Below are positions 46,701-57,600 of a stretch of 64,000 nt of DNA, piece by piece. Made by a program: the position numbers and the translations under genes. The DNA is from Rhyacophila brunnea (taxonomy: Eukaryota; Arthropoda; Insecta; Trichoptera; Rhyacophilidae). Position 1 is the first letter of the stretch; each line of letters starts with the position of its first letter. The notes below the pieces were generated by a model. It was not told where the DNA came from, did no database searches, and saw nothing but the letters and a program-made list of their open reading frames with translations. Location of the stretch: NCBI GenBank assembly GCA_022495005.1, contig JAGYXB010001016.1, forward strand, positions 20,095 to 84,094. The letters are read 5' to 3'.

Positions 46701-48201
46701 CCGGTTAGTAAAAACTCACTCCTTCCTTCTTTTTTTCCCAGTAAATTGTACACATAAATACTAAGTGTTCAAACTCCATGACCGAGGTAGTCGACAACTA
46801 CTGCATAAAGTTGTAGTGTTGCTCTCGAATAGATTGTATCAATACTACTGGTCCAACAATAAGTAGTGTCATCTGTCTCAATCACGAAGTTTGAACAGCT
46901 AGATACAGGACACGCACTATGCACAAAATCATGATAACACAATAATTACTAATATTATTTAATAATACATACTAATTGGATTCACTAATTTTTTTCCAGG
47001 ATTTTTCTATTATTTTTATTTTTAAGGTTCTGTGCTATATATTTTAATATACATTGCTCACTTTAAATGATTATTAAGAGGAGTAATTTTTTTTCTAGCA
47101 TGTACATAAGTAATTCATATAACCATTAATATTACTATAGGTTCAGAAGCAGCATTATGGTCAGAACAAGCGGATTCTTCAAGTCTGGATAATAGGCTTT
47201 GGCCTCGTGCTGGAGCTTTGGCCGAACGATTGTGGGCCGAACCAGATAGTGGATGGAGGATGGCAGAAAGAAGATTCCTTCATTATAGGTAAGAAACTCT
47301 TAGTTTTCAGTTTGTGGAAAAAATGTCATTCATTTTTCAGATAAATTTGTGTGATTCAGTAAACGCATACTGATTTCTTAAAATATTCTTGATTTGGATG
47401 GTAATCGGAATTAACATTGTACCTAACCAACCTTCAAAGTTAATATAGTACATTTTATAAATACATATAGAAAAAATGTTTCCTGTGGTGCAATTTTTTT
47501 AGTATTAAAGAAATTATGTTTATGCAATTTTACATAAGTAAAAAATTACTTAGTATATAAGGTACCAAAAGAAAGGAGGCCCTAGATTTTTTTAGTCAAG
47601 GGTCTGGCAGAAATTGAAGTTCCATTACTGATCTATTGATACTAGAGACCGAAAAATTTAACGTGAGGCATGGCAGCGGCGCTTGTGTTGTATCTTATCT
47701 ATGGTTTTCGATTTCGAAGTATTGTGAGTATTTCCAGGATTGGAAGATATTATTTCCCATTACCTTAAATAGGTAATTTCAAATACAATGATACACATTT
47801 TGTCCAAATAACTTAGGATATATTTTATATGGCAAAATTAAAATTTCAAGTGTGTTTTGTAGCTGTCATCGCGGCAACTCTTTTGATAACGTTGTTGAAG
47901 AGCCGAATGAGTTTATTTTGTTATTTTTCTTCTTCACAGTAGGAGATAAAATGACTTATAATCTTCCTGCCGTCACTTTTCAAAGCTTTTGCCATTATTA
48001 ACATGTCTAAATGACTGATAGGTACTGCGCACTTATAAGAAACATCAAATGTGAGGGGAATTAATACTGAAACGCTAGAGGAGGGGATCTATAATTATTA
48101 TTTCTGTCATTTTCAGGCAAAGACTCGTAAAGATGGGAATAGCTGCAAACACAATTCAACCCGAGTGGTGCTATCAAAATGAAGGATACTGTTATGCATA
48201 A
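34747..48201 (+). CDS. Hex1: chitooligosaccharidolytic beta-N-acetylglucosaminidase, GH20 (complete, 15 coding exons)
   Basis: Exons: 34747-34808, 36261-36400, 36793-36926, 37008-37113, 37719-37882, 39092-39200, 40411-40532, 41058-41192, 42865-42970, 43648-43823, 44987-45088, 45780-45900, 46021-46113, 47141-47288, 48117-48201. All phases join (1803 nt, 600 aa; insect NAG1/Hex1 proteins are about 590-620). It removes terminal GlcNAc from chitin oligomers outside the cell during cuticle turnover. Residues 1-20 are a signal peptide ([20 protein letters not shown]). A Cys-rich N-terminal segment follows ([11 protein letters not shown]). The GH20 domain has R226 in [13 protein letters not shown] with catalytic D372-E373, W430 (LILWTST), W454, Y481 (DALYLDCG) and W496 (GNNWCSPF). 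V333, E334, V490 and W496 match by position the residues marking the chitinolytic class in moth Hex1. The C-terminus [12 protein letters not shown] is typical. An acceptor directly before the ATG implies an upstream 5' UTR exon. Introns carry four transposons. Confidence 0.96.
34809..36260. other. intron 1 of the hexosaminidase gene
   Basis: This is a GT-AG intron of 1452 bp. It contains a fragment of the GTGACGTCCC hAT-like end near 35390 and a non-LTR retrotransposon tail at 36095-36203. Nothing else is recognised. Confidence 0.5.
36095..36203 (+). mobile_element. 3' tail of a non-LTR retrotransposon with (GAA)n
   Basis: A frame here reads [18 protein letters not shown], then a stop, and then a (GAA/AAG)n run at 36177-36202. 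The combination of a W-R-x-x-V-E-E-A-like C-terminus and a simple repeat tail is that of RTE/CR1-type 3' ends. Only about 110 bp survive. Confidence 0.55.
37994..38976. mobile_element. foldback element with 310 bp arms and TTAA flanks (piggyBac-like MITE)
   Basis: The arms 37994-38303 and 38667-38976 are inverted copies with few changes, enclosing a 363 bp loop. The outermost bases are GGGCGGACGTGCTCAGCG and, in reverse, GGTGGGACATGCTCAGCG. TTAA lies directly outside both ends (37990-37993, 38977-38980), the target used by piggyBac-type transposases. No transposase is encoded. It sits in intron 5 of the hexosaminidase gene. Confidence 0.85.
39663..40162 (-). mobile_element. internally deleted Tigger/pogo-like element
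   Basis: The inverted ends CAGTATAACCCC and GAGGTTATACTG are flanked by TA on both sides (39661-39662, 40163-40164), as for Tc1/mariner-pogo insertions. The subterminal TTTTACGTTTTT and GTAAAAACG are also inverted. The minus-strand frame near 40060-39880 ([20 protein letters not shown]) resembles the acidic C-terminus of Tigger-like transposases. It lies in intron 6 of the hexosaminidase gene. Confidence 0.75.
40214..40367 (-). repeat. SINE copy, internally shortened
   Basis: It matches the family at 3017-3250 (ACCATGTCTGATCC, CCACAGGGTGGAAGT, ACGAGAAATGGATG) and ends in a tRNA-like head. The middle, including most of box B, is missing: ATTTATCGGGACCCACGAC joins the body to the head. It lies just after the Tigger-like element. 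Confidence 0.75.
41193..42864. other. intron 8 of the hexosaminidase gene with one repeat copy (41816-42003)
   Basis: The 41816-42003 segment is the inverted relative of 31442-31675. No other conserved sequence; the open frame at 42331-42642 shows no domain. Confidence 0.5.
43154..43517. mobile_element. MITE with perfect 19 bp TIRs in hexosaminidase intron 9
   Basis: GAAAGGAAAAAGGGCATAA at 43154-43172 is repeated in exact reverse complement at 43499-43517. The 364 bp unit has no coding sequence and no evident target duplication, so the superfamily is unassigned. Confidence 0.7.
43824..44986. other. intron 10 of the hexosaminidase gene
   Basis: This is a GT-AG intron of 1163 bp. An open frame at 44003-44269 has no recognised domain. 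44811-44890 resembles the SINE family in its box B region (CAGACCTCAGATTCAAACCC), minus orientation, very decayed. 44600-44650 (GGCAAGAAAAACGC) has an inverted relative near 23905. Confidence 0.45.
46114..47140. other. intron 13 of the hexosaminidase gene
   Basis: This is a GT-AG intron of 1027 bp, holding the hAT-type MITE at 46437-46696. Nothing else is recognised. Confidence 0.5.
46437..46696. mobile_element. short hAT-type MITE, relative of 22197-22430
   Basis: It starts CAGGGCTCGAAATGGACCGG and ends CTTTTCGAGTGCTA, an inverted match. The flanks AACTCTGG (46429-46436) and AACTCCGG (46697-46704) differ at one of eight bases. It has the same internal CTGAGCTAGATAGGTCATA and CGCTCCGGTTCGTAAA words as the copy at 22197. 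It sits in intron 13 of the hexosaminidase gene. Confidence 0.75.
47289..48116. other. intron 14 of the hexosaminidase gene
   Basis: This is a GT-AG intron of 828 bp in which I see no coding sequence and no repeat with definable ends. Confidence 0.5.
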
Positions 48202-48241
48202 TCTGTAATCGTTAGTCTTATCCCAGGAATGATCACGGATT

Positions 48242-48247
48242 AATAAA
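48242..48247 (+). terminator. poly(A) signal of the hexosaminidase gene
   Basis: AATAAA lies 41 bases after the TAA stop codon, the only perfect hexamer close to it. This would give a very short 3' UTR. A later alternative cannot be excluded. Confidence 0.5.
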
Positions 48248-49199
48248 TGCTTAATATTATAAAGATTAATACTTATCTATTTCAAAAGTATTAAAAAAAT
48301 AATCTTATTTGTTAATACAGTACCAAATATTATATTATACATAATTTCAAAAGCTAACGCTACTATCATTGTTGCATGGTAAATAACAAATTGCTGATTG
48401 CAAACTTATAATTAAGTAGGTATATATATGTAATTATTAATATTATATTATACAGGGAAAGTGTTATTTTGATACTTTGGTCACATAATATGAACACAGC
48501 CAAAATTTATAAGAACAGTTTACAACTAGCTTATTATTCAAATTATGAATATGAGAAAGCAAATATATTAGACAATTTTTTATTGCTATATTTTTTTAGT
48601 GAATGCAAGATGTCACGCAATATTATCTTGTGTTTTGAGATTTATTTGTATATATGTAGGGATGGTGAAAAACTTATTTGAGGTGAATTTTTATTACTAT
48701 GTAAAAAAAAAAATTTGATGTGCCTGGTAATTTTTCAAAAATGGTGGTGTAGTTTATAATATTATTTTTTGACACCAAAAAATATTGAATTCAAATTTTT
48801 GTCTATTTAGGTAGGTATAGAAGCCGTAAGAAACATTTTTATACTTACATTTTTTCATTAGAATATTTTTTTGTTTTTTTCATTAATTCCTGATTAGTAT
48901 TGTTTATATAGATTCAATATTATTTTATTTGAAGTTATAGCTATGTATGTTCTCTTTGGTATTACTTATTTAAAAAAAGAAGATTCTCATTCATTCCATT
49001 CCTTGAACAAAATAAACAAATGAAAATGAAATAAATATTATATCAGTTGAAAAAATGTTTTAAATTTATTTTCCATTGTTTCCCCCCCATAAATTTAATA
49101 GTACTTATTAAATTGATACATAAATTTATTCACTTACCTAATTATTCAATGAAATTTATAGGTAAATAGTTTGGTAATTTATTTAGTACGTTTTTCTTA
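48248..49199. other. intergenic AT-rich stretch
   Basis: The stretch follows the hexosaminidase poly(A) signal. No conserved coding sequence or repeat with ends is seen. Confidence 0.4.
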
Positions 49200-49214
49200 A
49201 CAGGTTTATTCGAT

Positions 49215-49510
49215 AAGAAATGGATGTTCGCCATTGAAAAGCCATACTCTGAATTCTATTTTTTTTCCATATGGATCTTAACCACCTCACGAAGAGGTTT
49301 TTCAAATGATTTTTTTATAACCTAATGGTTCAAAAACAACCTAGGATTCGAACCTGAGACTCACGACTTCGCAGGCAGACACGTTAGGCCATTGCGGGCG
49401 CGTGGATTCAAACATACATTGAATAAATAGCATGTATGGCAGGCTCAGGATTCGAACTGGTGACCCATGGCTTCATGATTGGACATTCCACCACTTGTCT
49501 ACTAAGTCAA
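49215..49510 (-). repeat. two decayed SINE heads
   Basis: 49325-49401 (GGATTCGAACCTGAGACTC ... GGCCATTGCGGGCG) and 49440-49505 (GGATTCGAACTGGTGACCC) both keep the box B region of the SINE family in minus orientation. The body GAAATGGATGTTCGCCATT precedes the first. They may be a nested or duplicated pair. Confidence 0.6.
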
Positions 49511-49559
49511 TTTTTAGTTTATATAAGGCAAAACCTAAACTATTACAGAATGATTAAAA

Positions 49560-49880
49560 CATTCAACATCATCATTGGTCTGAATCAATCCACTGTTAGT
49601 TGAAACCCTCTACAAGCTGATTCAATTTTTTTCTGTCCTGTGCGCTGTATTGTGACATACTTCTGAAGTATTTAACTATTTTGTCAATTCAGCGGTCTCT
49701 AGATTTACCATTTGGATGTATTCCATTTCTTGGGTACCTCTGAATAATTAGATTTGTCTGGTGATTTTCTGTTCTTAGAGCCATCTGCCAATTAAGGAAG
49801 TCTTGAAAGAATTCCATTGTTTGAAATTCTAAGAAAGACTTAACCCTTAAAATTAACACAACTCTAGTCTTCAATCGGTA
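49560..49880 (-). pseudogene. 3' end of an RTE retrotransposon ORF, decayed
   Basis: The minus-strand reading gives RYPRNGIHPNGKSRDR, then across a stop QYSAQDRKKLNQL and a terminal ATGATG run at about 49570. This parallels [17 protein letters not shown] ... [14 protein letters not shown] and (TGA)n in the copy ending at 15677. So it is an older member of the same family, in the opposite orientation. Confidence 0.6.
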
Positions 49881-50000
49881 ATTATGAACGTTTTAGACAA
49901 GCAAAAACTAATGCCATAACATTATATCATGACTGCGGACATCTTAGCAGTGACTGCAGAACTACAAATCCTCCACGCCCCAACCTCCACTAAAGTCTTT

Positions 50001-50800
50001 ACCACTACAAGTCACATAGTGCATTTTTTGCAATACCACCTGTCCTGACCCAGATTTCCCTCTGATTAGTGACGGGTAAAACATCAAGAGTGTCAACAGG
50101 TTCAAATACATGGAAGTACATATCACGGGAGATGGCATTTTGCAGAGAGAGCTCGCTATCCGAATGGGAATGGCTGGGGCAACATTCTACTCTATGCGGA
50201 GTGTCTGGGACTCATGATTGTACTCCGTCAAAACCAGATGTCGCCTATTCGACGCTTGCATTCTGACGGTGCTGCTTTATGGTAGCGAATCATGGCACCT
50301 TAAGAAGGCTCAGGAGCAACCGTATACAGATGTTTGCGACGGATACTGGGTGTGCGATGGTATGACCTTAGGAGTGACGAGGAGATAAGAGAATGCGCCA
50401 AGTAGCCTCTCATCACGCTGAGAGTGAAGAGGCGACGTTCGACCTGGCTTGGCCACGTGCTGTGGATGCCAGCAGAGAACTTTAACCTGGCTTGCCCGTT
50501 CTTCAAGCCGACCGGATTTCGTCATCCTGGAAGGCCTCTAAATGCTATCTATAGAGTGTATACGGCAGAGCTACGGGATACTGGTTTCACCTGGAACGAT
50601 GCAAGAGGACTGGCAAGCGACAGGGATTCTTGGAGGTGCCTCATGGCCGAAGAAGAAGAAAGAGTGACGGCGCATTTACGGGATGCTGGTTTGACCTGGA
50701 ATGATGCAAGAAGACTGGAGAGCGACAGGGTTTCTTGGAGGTGCCGCGTTGTGTCTATATGCTCCAACTAAGGGGTGATATGGCTGAAGAAGAAAGAAGA
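50001..50800 (+). pseudogene. 3' part of a second RTE-like ORF with an internal duplication
   Basis: Frames give the late thumb and C-terminal parts: RLFDACILTVLLYGSESWHL, KRRRSTWLGHVLWMP, then TGFTWNDARGLASDRDSWRC and DAGLTWNDARRLESDRVSWR. The last segment occurs twice in tandem. Stops and frame changes occur before 50424. It belongs to the same family as the 25560-27300 relic. The 3' end comes shortly after a GAAGAAAGAAGA run. Confidence 0.65.
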
Positions 50801-51688
50801 AAATTGCAGCTGAAATAGGATTTTTTTAGAAAACACCTAATAATTGGTCTCTTACTAAAATAAGGCAAGTTTCAGAGCACTTCCAACAAAAACGCACGTT
50901 TGGACAGTGTTGACAAGGATGCGAGATTGGTGCTTGGCTGGTGCAGATACTTTGAGAATACTAGTCCTGAATAGAGAGGAAGTTCTTGGATGAGGCTAAA
51001 GATCCGCAATGCATTACAATTTATTACATATTATTGTATTTTAATATCAACATTGTAAATTTTTATTTACGTTTTTCATGCATAATGAGATATTGCAAAA
51101 TGTATACAGTTGGCAATAATTAATAATAATCTTCAATGATATAAATTTTTGTTTTAAGTAATAATCCATATTATGATAACGAATCTTTGGTATAAGACAA
51201 GTAAAAGCTTTAGTAAAATTGAATATAATATCTTGCAATATATTCTATAAATAAGTAGTAGGTAATTTATTGTATGAACAATATTAAGCCAGATATCGCA
51301 AGTAATAAACAACATTTATATAATGCATTCAATTGATAAGCAGATAGATATCAATAACAAATTGTCAGTCAGGGGACAGTCACCTTTGGATGCTAAACTC
51401 AAACAATAATTAATGATAGATATATCTAAAATCATTATGGAACTTGATTAATATATGCACACAGTAGGATGTATTGCATCGAATGCTTATCATAATATTA
51501 ATTTTTGCAGAAGCAAGGTACGCCCACTCTTTTTATAAGAATTATCTTTCTCTTATCAATCAACTTAACTTTATGCAGTGAATTAATCCTAAATAACTTT
51601 ATATCTTTGCAAAAAAGTAATATCAGAGAACAGCACAACATTAACAATTACTTTCAAATTGGTAGTGGTTTGAAAAGCATCCTTCATC
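50801..51688. other. intergenic stretch before the second hexosaminidase gene
   Basis: AT-rich; should contain the promoter of the gene starting at 51689, but I cannot place it. The open frame at 51505-51708 overlaps the first exon in another frame and shows no domain. Confidence 0.35.
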
Positions 51689-54600
51689 ATGGAAGAGAAA
51701 AGGTTTAGAATGTTCGTGACGCTTTTGACAGTGTCGGGATTTACTACACTGGCAATTGGAATAATTACGACGGTGTGTGTTTTACCAAGCGTTAGGTATG
51801 TACATATGTATTTTCTATTAAAATTAATTAGCATAAATTTTTATCTCACTACATAATCTGTATAAAGTGTATTATGTCTATCAATTATTTTAATTTGAAA
51901 CTGATTCACTTCAAGTGTACGGAACTAAATTCGATTTTATCAGGAAACACAAAATTAATGGGAACTGGCTTATCCTATTGGGTGTGGTATAACAGGCTAA
52001 ATATCTCGAGTGAAACGTTTTAAAGAATATGCTATTTTTAATAGTTAATAATATGCATTTTAGTTTCTCACACTAATGTAACATGCTTTCAATTCTTTCA
52101 ATGCGGTTTTTTTTACTTGGGTTTTATGGCGGTCAGGCTAAGTCAAACTACCCGCTTCAGCTAAAGAATATATTTTATATGATATAAGATAATGTTGTAG
52201 TGTCCAATTTCTAATTCAACAGATGTTTCAAAGTCACTAATATAGTTTAAGTATATTAATTTATTATATTTTCCAGATTTATTTTTGTTGATAATTATTT
52301 TATCAGGTTCTGAGAAAGCCAGTTCGACAACATCTATTATAACGAGAATTGTATGCTTTCTTATTTATTGGTTTTTGTCGTAACCATAATATGAACCATA
52401 GAAGTATGTTTTCATTATTATCTTTACTGTTTTATCTTCTCTTATTCTGAGGACGGGTTCATAGCCCGAAATAGCTGACAATGTACATGTCTCAATATTG
52501 CAGATTTAATAAAAACTTTCTCTCCAAACCATCGATAAGCCACAAATAAATGTAACATAAAATAAGGTTTATGATGAATGATATAATATTTAAATTATAA
52601 TCCAAGAGTAGAAATTTATTTAATAATTTTAATTACAAACTAAAATCAAAAATTTTAGTGTCTAATGAAAATGATTATTAATGCTAATGTGGGGAAGGAT
52701 TGTAGGTTACTTGTCTACGACAAAAAGGGGCCTCGGTGAGTACTTCATATGACGAGTGTCGACAAGTCAATAATTCTAGTAAATTTATTTATGAACACAA
52801 AAAAACACTAAAAATATACGAAACACGCTTAATTTTATCACAGTTGGGAAACGCTGGTGTAGAATATCATACTGCCCTTAACCTTAGCTATAGGTAGGAG
52901 GCCCACCAAAGATCCTTGCCTGGAATCTGCAAACATGAAATTCTTTATATGTCAAAGGGCATTAGAAAATCATAGAGTCAACAAGATATAAAATTTGAAA
53001 TGGCATTAATTTTATTATTAATCTCCTACCAAATTTGTAACATGTAGAATAAAATAAAGTCATCTGAGACACATTTTTCTTTGATGTTAAAAATATTTTT
53101 TAATATTTTCTAATACGTACTTGCAATATTACCTAATTTTATATTTTCGATTATTGCTTATCAATGGCTTATCAAGTACTTTTTTGTTTTATTTGGTATC
53201 TTTTATGTTAAGAGAAAAAACGTTATGCAACTGAGAACCAATCGAATTACCTCTCTCTCTCTCTCTACATTAAGAATCATTATTTAAATACACTTTTAAT
53301 TGGTAGAATACTTTACGATTTTTTCTCAACATTTCCATTCCGTTAGTTCAACTGCACTATTATTCCCCTATATATTTCTCCCCTATGGACTCTATACATA
53401 TCAATTGGTTATAATCGCACAACGTTACAATATACGATTCGTAATTTAATTTATAAAATATTTTAGTATGTGAGAAGGGCTAGCACCCGGACGGCAATCA
53501 CTCTAGGCATGGCCCTGATGCAAAGTATTTTATTATAAAATCAAAGAAATACACATAGCATTATGATTTCGAGAATAACTTTAAGGAATCCTAGTGTCAA
53601 TCAATAATAATAGTGAAAGTTGCGACTCGTTGAGGCCATATTCACACGAAAAAAAAAAGCACCATACTTCTTTACACCCGGGTTTCTATTTAATGCGATT
53701 TTGAAGTTGTGCAATTTGTATTTTAATGCAAATTATCAAAAAAAAAACATATTTTGGATTGTATTAACATAAAGAACAGCTCGTTTTTTATATATGTTAC
53801 TTGCAAATTCTGTTGTTTCTCCGTTTGGTTGAGAGGAGATATTGCCATGTGCTTCGGTGTTGAGGTAGGCAAGCCCAACTAGTAGCGTTTTATGCAAATC
53901 CTGCGGCCAGTACAATGCTGTATCTATGGGAGTAAGCAATTGAATCGGGACACTTCTGACATATGAACAGCACCTTCTGGCTATTTTTTTTTAAATGTGA
54001 GTCAATTAAGTTCAATTTTTAATTATCCATTACTGTAAGTTTAACATTTTCATATTTTTATTTTAAAGATTCAATGTCCCTCAAATTATGGTCCCTCAAA
54101 TTATTAATAAGTTATTTTACAAACGCATAGGTACCTAATTTTTCAACGCAAGCCAAGATTTTTTTAAGCAATATTTTTTTATGCGGTATCCTGTGACATC
54201 TACCGCATAAAAAGATAAAATATGGTCATAAATTATTATAGCTACCATTATGCTAAATATGAACATGTAGGTATTTATATTTTTTATATCCATGAAAATA
54301 TTAAATTATGTCTTTCACAGATTGATAATGAGCCTTTGTATCTGGGACTCTACAATAGAATTAAAAAAGATATTGCTTTAGTTTTAGTGTTGTATATATA
54401 AGCAAAGCCGTGCTTTTTACTAGAAAAAATTGAGTGAAGTGTGTTCTTTGCAAAAAAGCGTTATGTTTTCTTAATTTCAAATCACTACACATTTTAAGAA
54501 TAACACCAAAGCCAAAGATTTAAAAGAACACCTTCTTGTATAGAGATAGAGCTTAAACATAATGAATGTGATGGCAAAAAGAGCCACTAGGATCACTGAT

Positions 54601-57600
54601 TTTCAAACAAATTCCGAAGACAAATAGAGTTTAATAATATATATTATTTTACATACAAAAGTGACACTTGCGTCAAACTGAAATTGCCTTCAGAGATTTT
54701 TATAGGGGAAGATTCAACGTCTTTAGTCAAAGCGAATTTATTATATATCTCCAGAAAATGTCCAGTAAAAGTATGCACATTTATTAACAAATTGAATGTG
54801 TTCAGTGAGCAATGCTAGAAACACATTACCATCCCGTCACGTGAGCAGCGTGAGCTCACATGCTGGAACATTCAATAATAAAAACTGACAACATACAAAA
54901 CATTGTGTCAATTATCTGTCGTTTGTAGTAGCTACCTTTTAAACCACTATGATAAAAAATACTTGAGATCACCTAGATCACAAAGGTGTAAAATTTCAGA
55001 AATCACATGTTAAGTTGATGGTGTGGCTGTAGCCTTAGTGTGGTTCTGATACATTTTGGCAGATTTTCCTATGTGACACTATTCGTTTTCGGGTCAAAAT
55101 GTGTTACGGATGGGATCATATTTGTCTGATTACATTTCAAATACCAAGTGAAGCGATACTGCACACTTTTTGCCCATGGTGCGAGCTCAACATGAGCTCA
55201 CATGTTGTGATGGTAATGTGTTTCTAGCATAAAGTGCGGTAATCTGTGAATCTCAGTAATACTCATTACATAAAAGTAGACTACATACTTATCACCAAAT
55301 AGATTATCTGTTTGTCAAGGCCAAATCAAGTAAAATTAATCATTTTTATCTTATCATTATGTACATTTCATTAAGGGGATCCTTATACCAGCAGAGGCAC
55401 CTAGCGTAAAATACGAAGCTTGCAATTTGAGACATTTTTTTGACAATTTGCAATTTCAACTATATTAATTAATAAATATGTATCTGAAAACATTAAAATG
55501 ATTTTTTTTTGTCAAAGATAAACTTACAATTGTAAAAAAATGTGAATTTGTTACATATTTATCTCACGAATAACGTTGTTATTACATTATATTTATGGTC
55601 ATAATTATTATTAAAATTTAGTTCATTAAGTTTTTAATTTTTTACCTGGTAGATTTTTGACTAATTCATCGTTTTAATATTTTTTATATTTATTTTAAAA
55701 AACATTGATTTTTATAAAAATATAATTGTGTATAATCTGATCTGATATCGATCAATTCTTCTTGAGCATTAACGTGTGCACATATTTGTAAAAATATTTA
55801 TAATTAAATATTTGTAGTTCTACTGAAAGATTGCGCGCCATCACCCTGCCCCCCCCTTAGTGAGCTTGGGAAGCATTCTCCACAATCTTTAATATACAAC
55901 CGGCTCCCGTTTCTACCCTTTCACACGACATAAAGCAATATGACATATTGAACACTATATACAGGGGACACATGCCGAAGATGCGTTCCAAGATTTTACT
56001 TCATAAATATAAAATATGTTATTACAGGTAAAAATAACATAGAAAAAATAATCAATGTCAAAAATAAGAGGTACAACGTCTGTGTGTGAAAAAAGATGCC
56101 ACCATTAATTAAAAAGTCTATTCAAAAAAAATTTAAGTACTTCTTTATCAGTGAAATAATAATAATATATGGTATTGTTATACAAAATCGTTGGAAAAAC
56201 AGAGGAAAGTTACATAAAGGCGCGTTAGTTAATGGGTAATTTGCATTAGAGGTTATAATTGTATATATGTATACGTACGAGACTTGTAGGTACATAATAA
56301 CACTGTAATTTAATGATTATGAATGAATCAATGGACAACCGATGGAGATAAACAAATCAAAGTGGCAACCTGCGGATGTCTCTTGGCTTGACCGCCACCG
56401 TGCGCCACACACATTGCACATAAAAATGCAGCACCCCTGGGTTTCGTTAGCGGAGTTGATACTTCGCTGTAATCCTTTAATGCATTGCATTGGAGATTAG
56501 TTAATATGGATTGATTGATTTGATTATTAATATATTTACAATAGGTAGATAATAAATTATTTAATTATTAAATGATATCTGATATCGTAAAGATACTGTA
56601 TGATATCACATGTTAATATGATAATCCATTAATTACAAAGTAAAGATGTAATTTAAACTTTACATAATATAATGCGTTATTGAAATTAATATGATAACAC
56701 TAAAATAGATGCAATCCTAATATAATACATAATAAATTATAATAAAAATAATACCAATAACAAACAATACCAAAAACAATATAACAATTATGCAGGCGAC
56801 TCTCCTGTGCAGTGCGTAAGTCGCTGGCCTTCCATCTGGGAGTTCTGGGTTTGATTTCCGGTGAGGACACAGTATATTTATGTGATTTTCTCAAAGCCTG
56901 GGTGTTTGTGACTGTTCAAAATAACTAACAACCACCTTGTACGAAAAAGCAAGGACATGGTTATTAATAATTTAAAAATATATTATATTATATTATATTA
57001 TATGTAACGATTATGCTTTGTAAACGATAATCATTGAGACAACAACAAGTAAAAATCCCATACCACAATTCAAACAACTTATTTCATATTGGTAAAAACT
57101 CACACTTCCTTTTCAACACTTTTTCGAATTTTACATTTCTTTATTTACATAATTTTAGTGTTATTGTCAAACAAGAACTTCTTAAAACTGTGAACTAACA
57201 ATCAATCCCTTCCAGTGCAGCTAATCGCACTTCCGTTTTCAAATGAGGAACACCCCTTAATTTATCATTTCATTTTATGCTCTCGTGGTCTCTATCAATT
57301 TTCCGACCATGTCCGATCCGAATAGGATCATATGGGCCTCCACAGAGTAGAGGTTTGTATTAACAGATTTCTTTTTACGAGAAATGGATGTCAGCCACTT
57401 GCTCAACCTATTAGGTCCATACCCTGACTCACACACATATTGAAAAACAATATGTGTACTTGCCAGACCCAGGATTCGAACCTGGGACCCACGGCATGAT
57501 AGTCCAACGCTTATGCCCCGCGGCCACCATGGGCGGTATCAATTTACGTAGTGTAAAACTTTTTATAATAAATATATGTTTAAAACTATCAGGAGTGATG

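Noticed and set aside
53251..53266. (CT)8 run as a regulatory GAGA-type site
   Set aside because: It is in the middle of a 6.7 kb intron with no other promoter signal; treated as a simple repeat.
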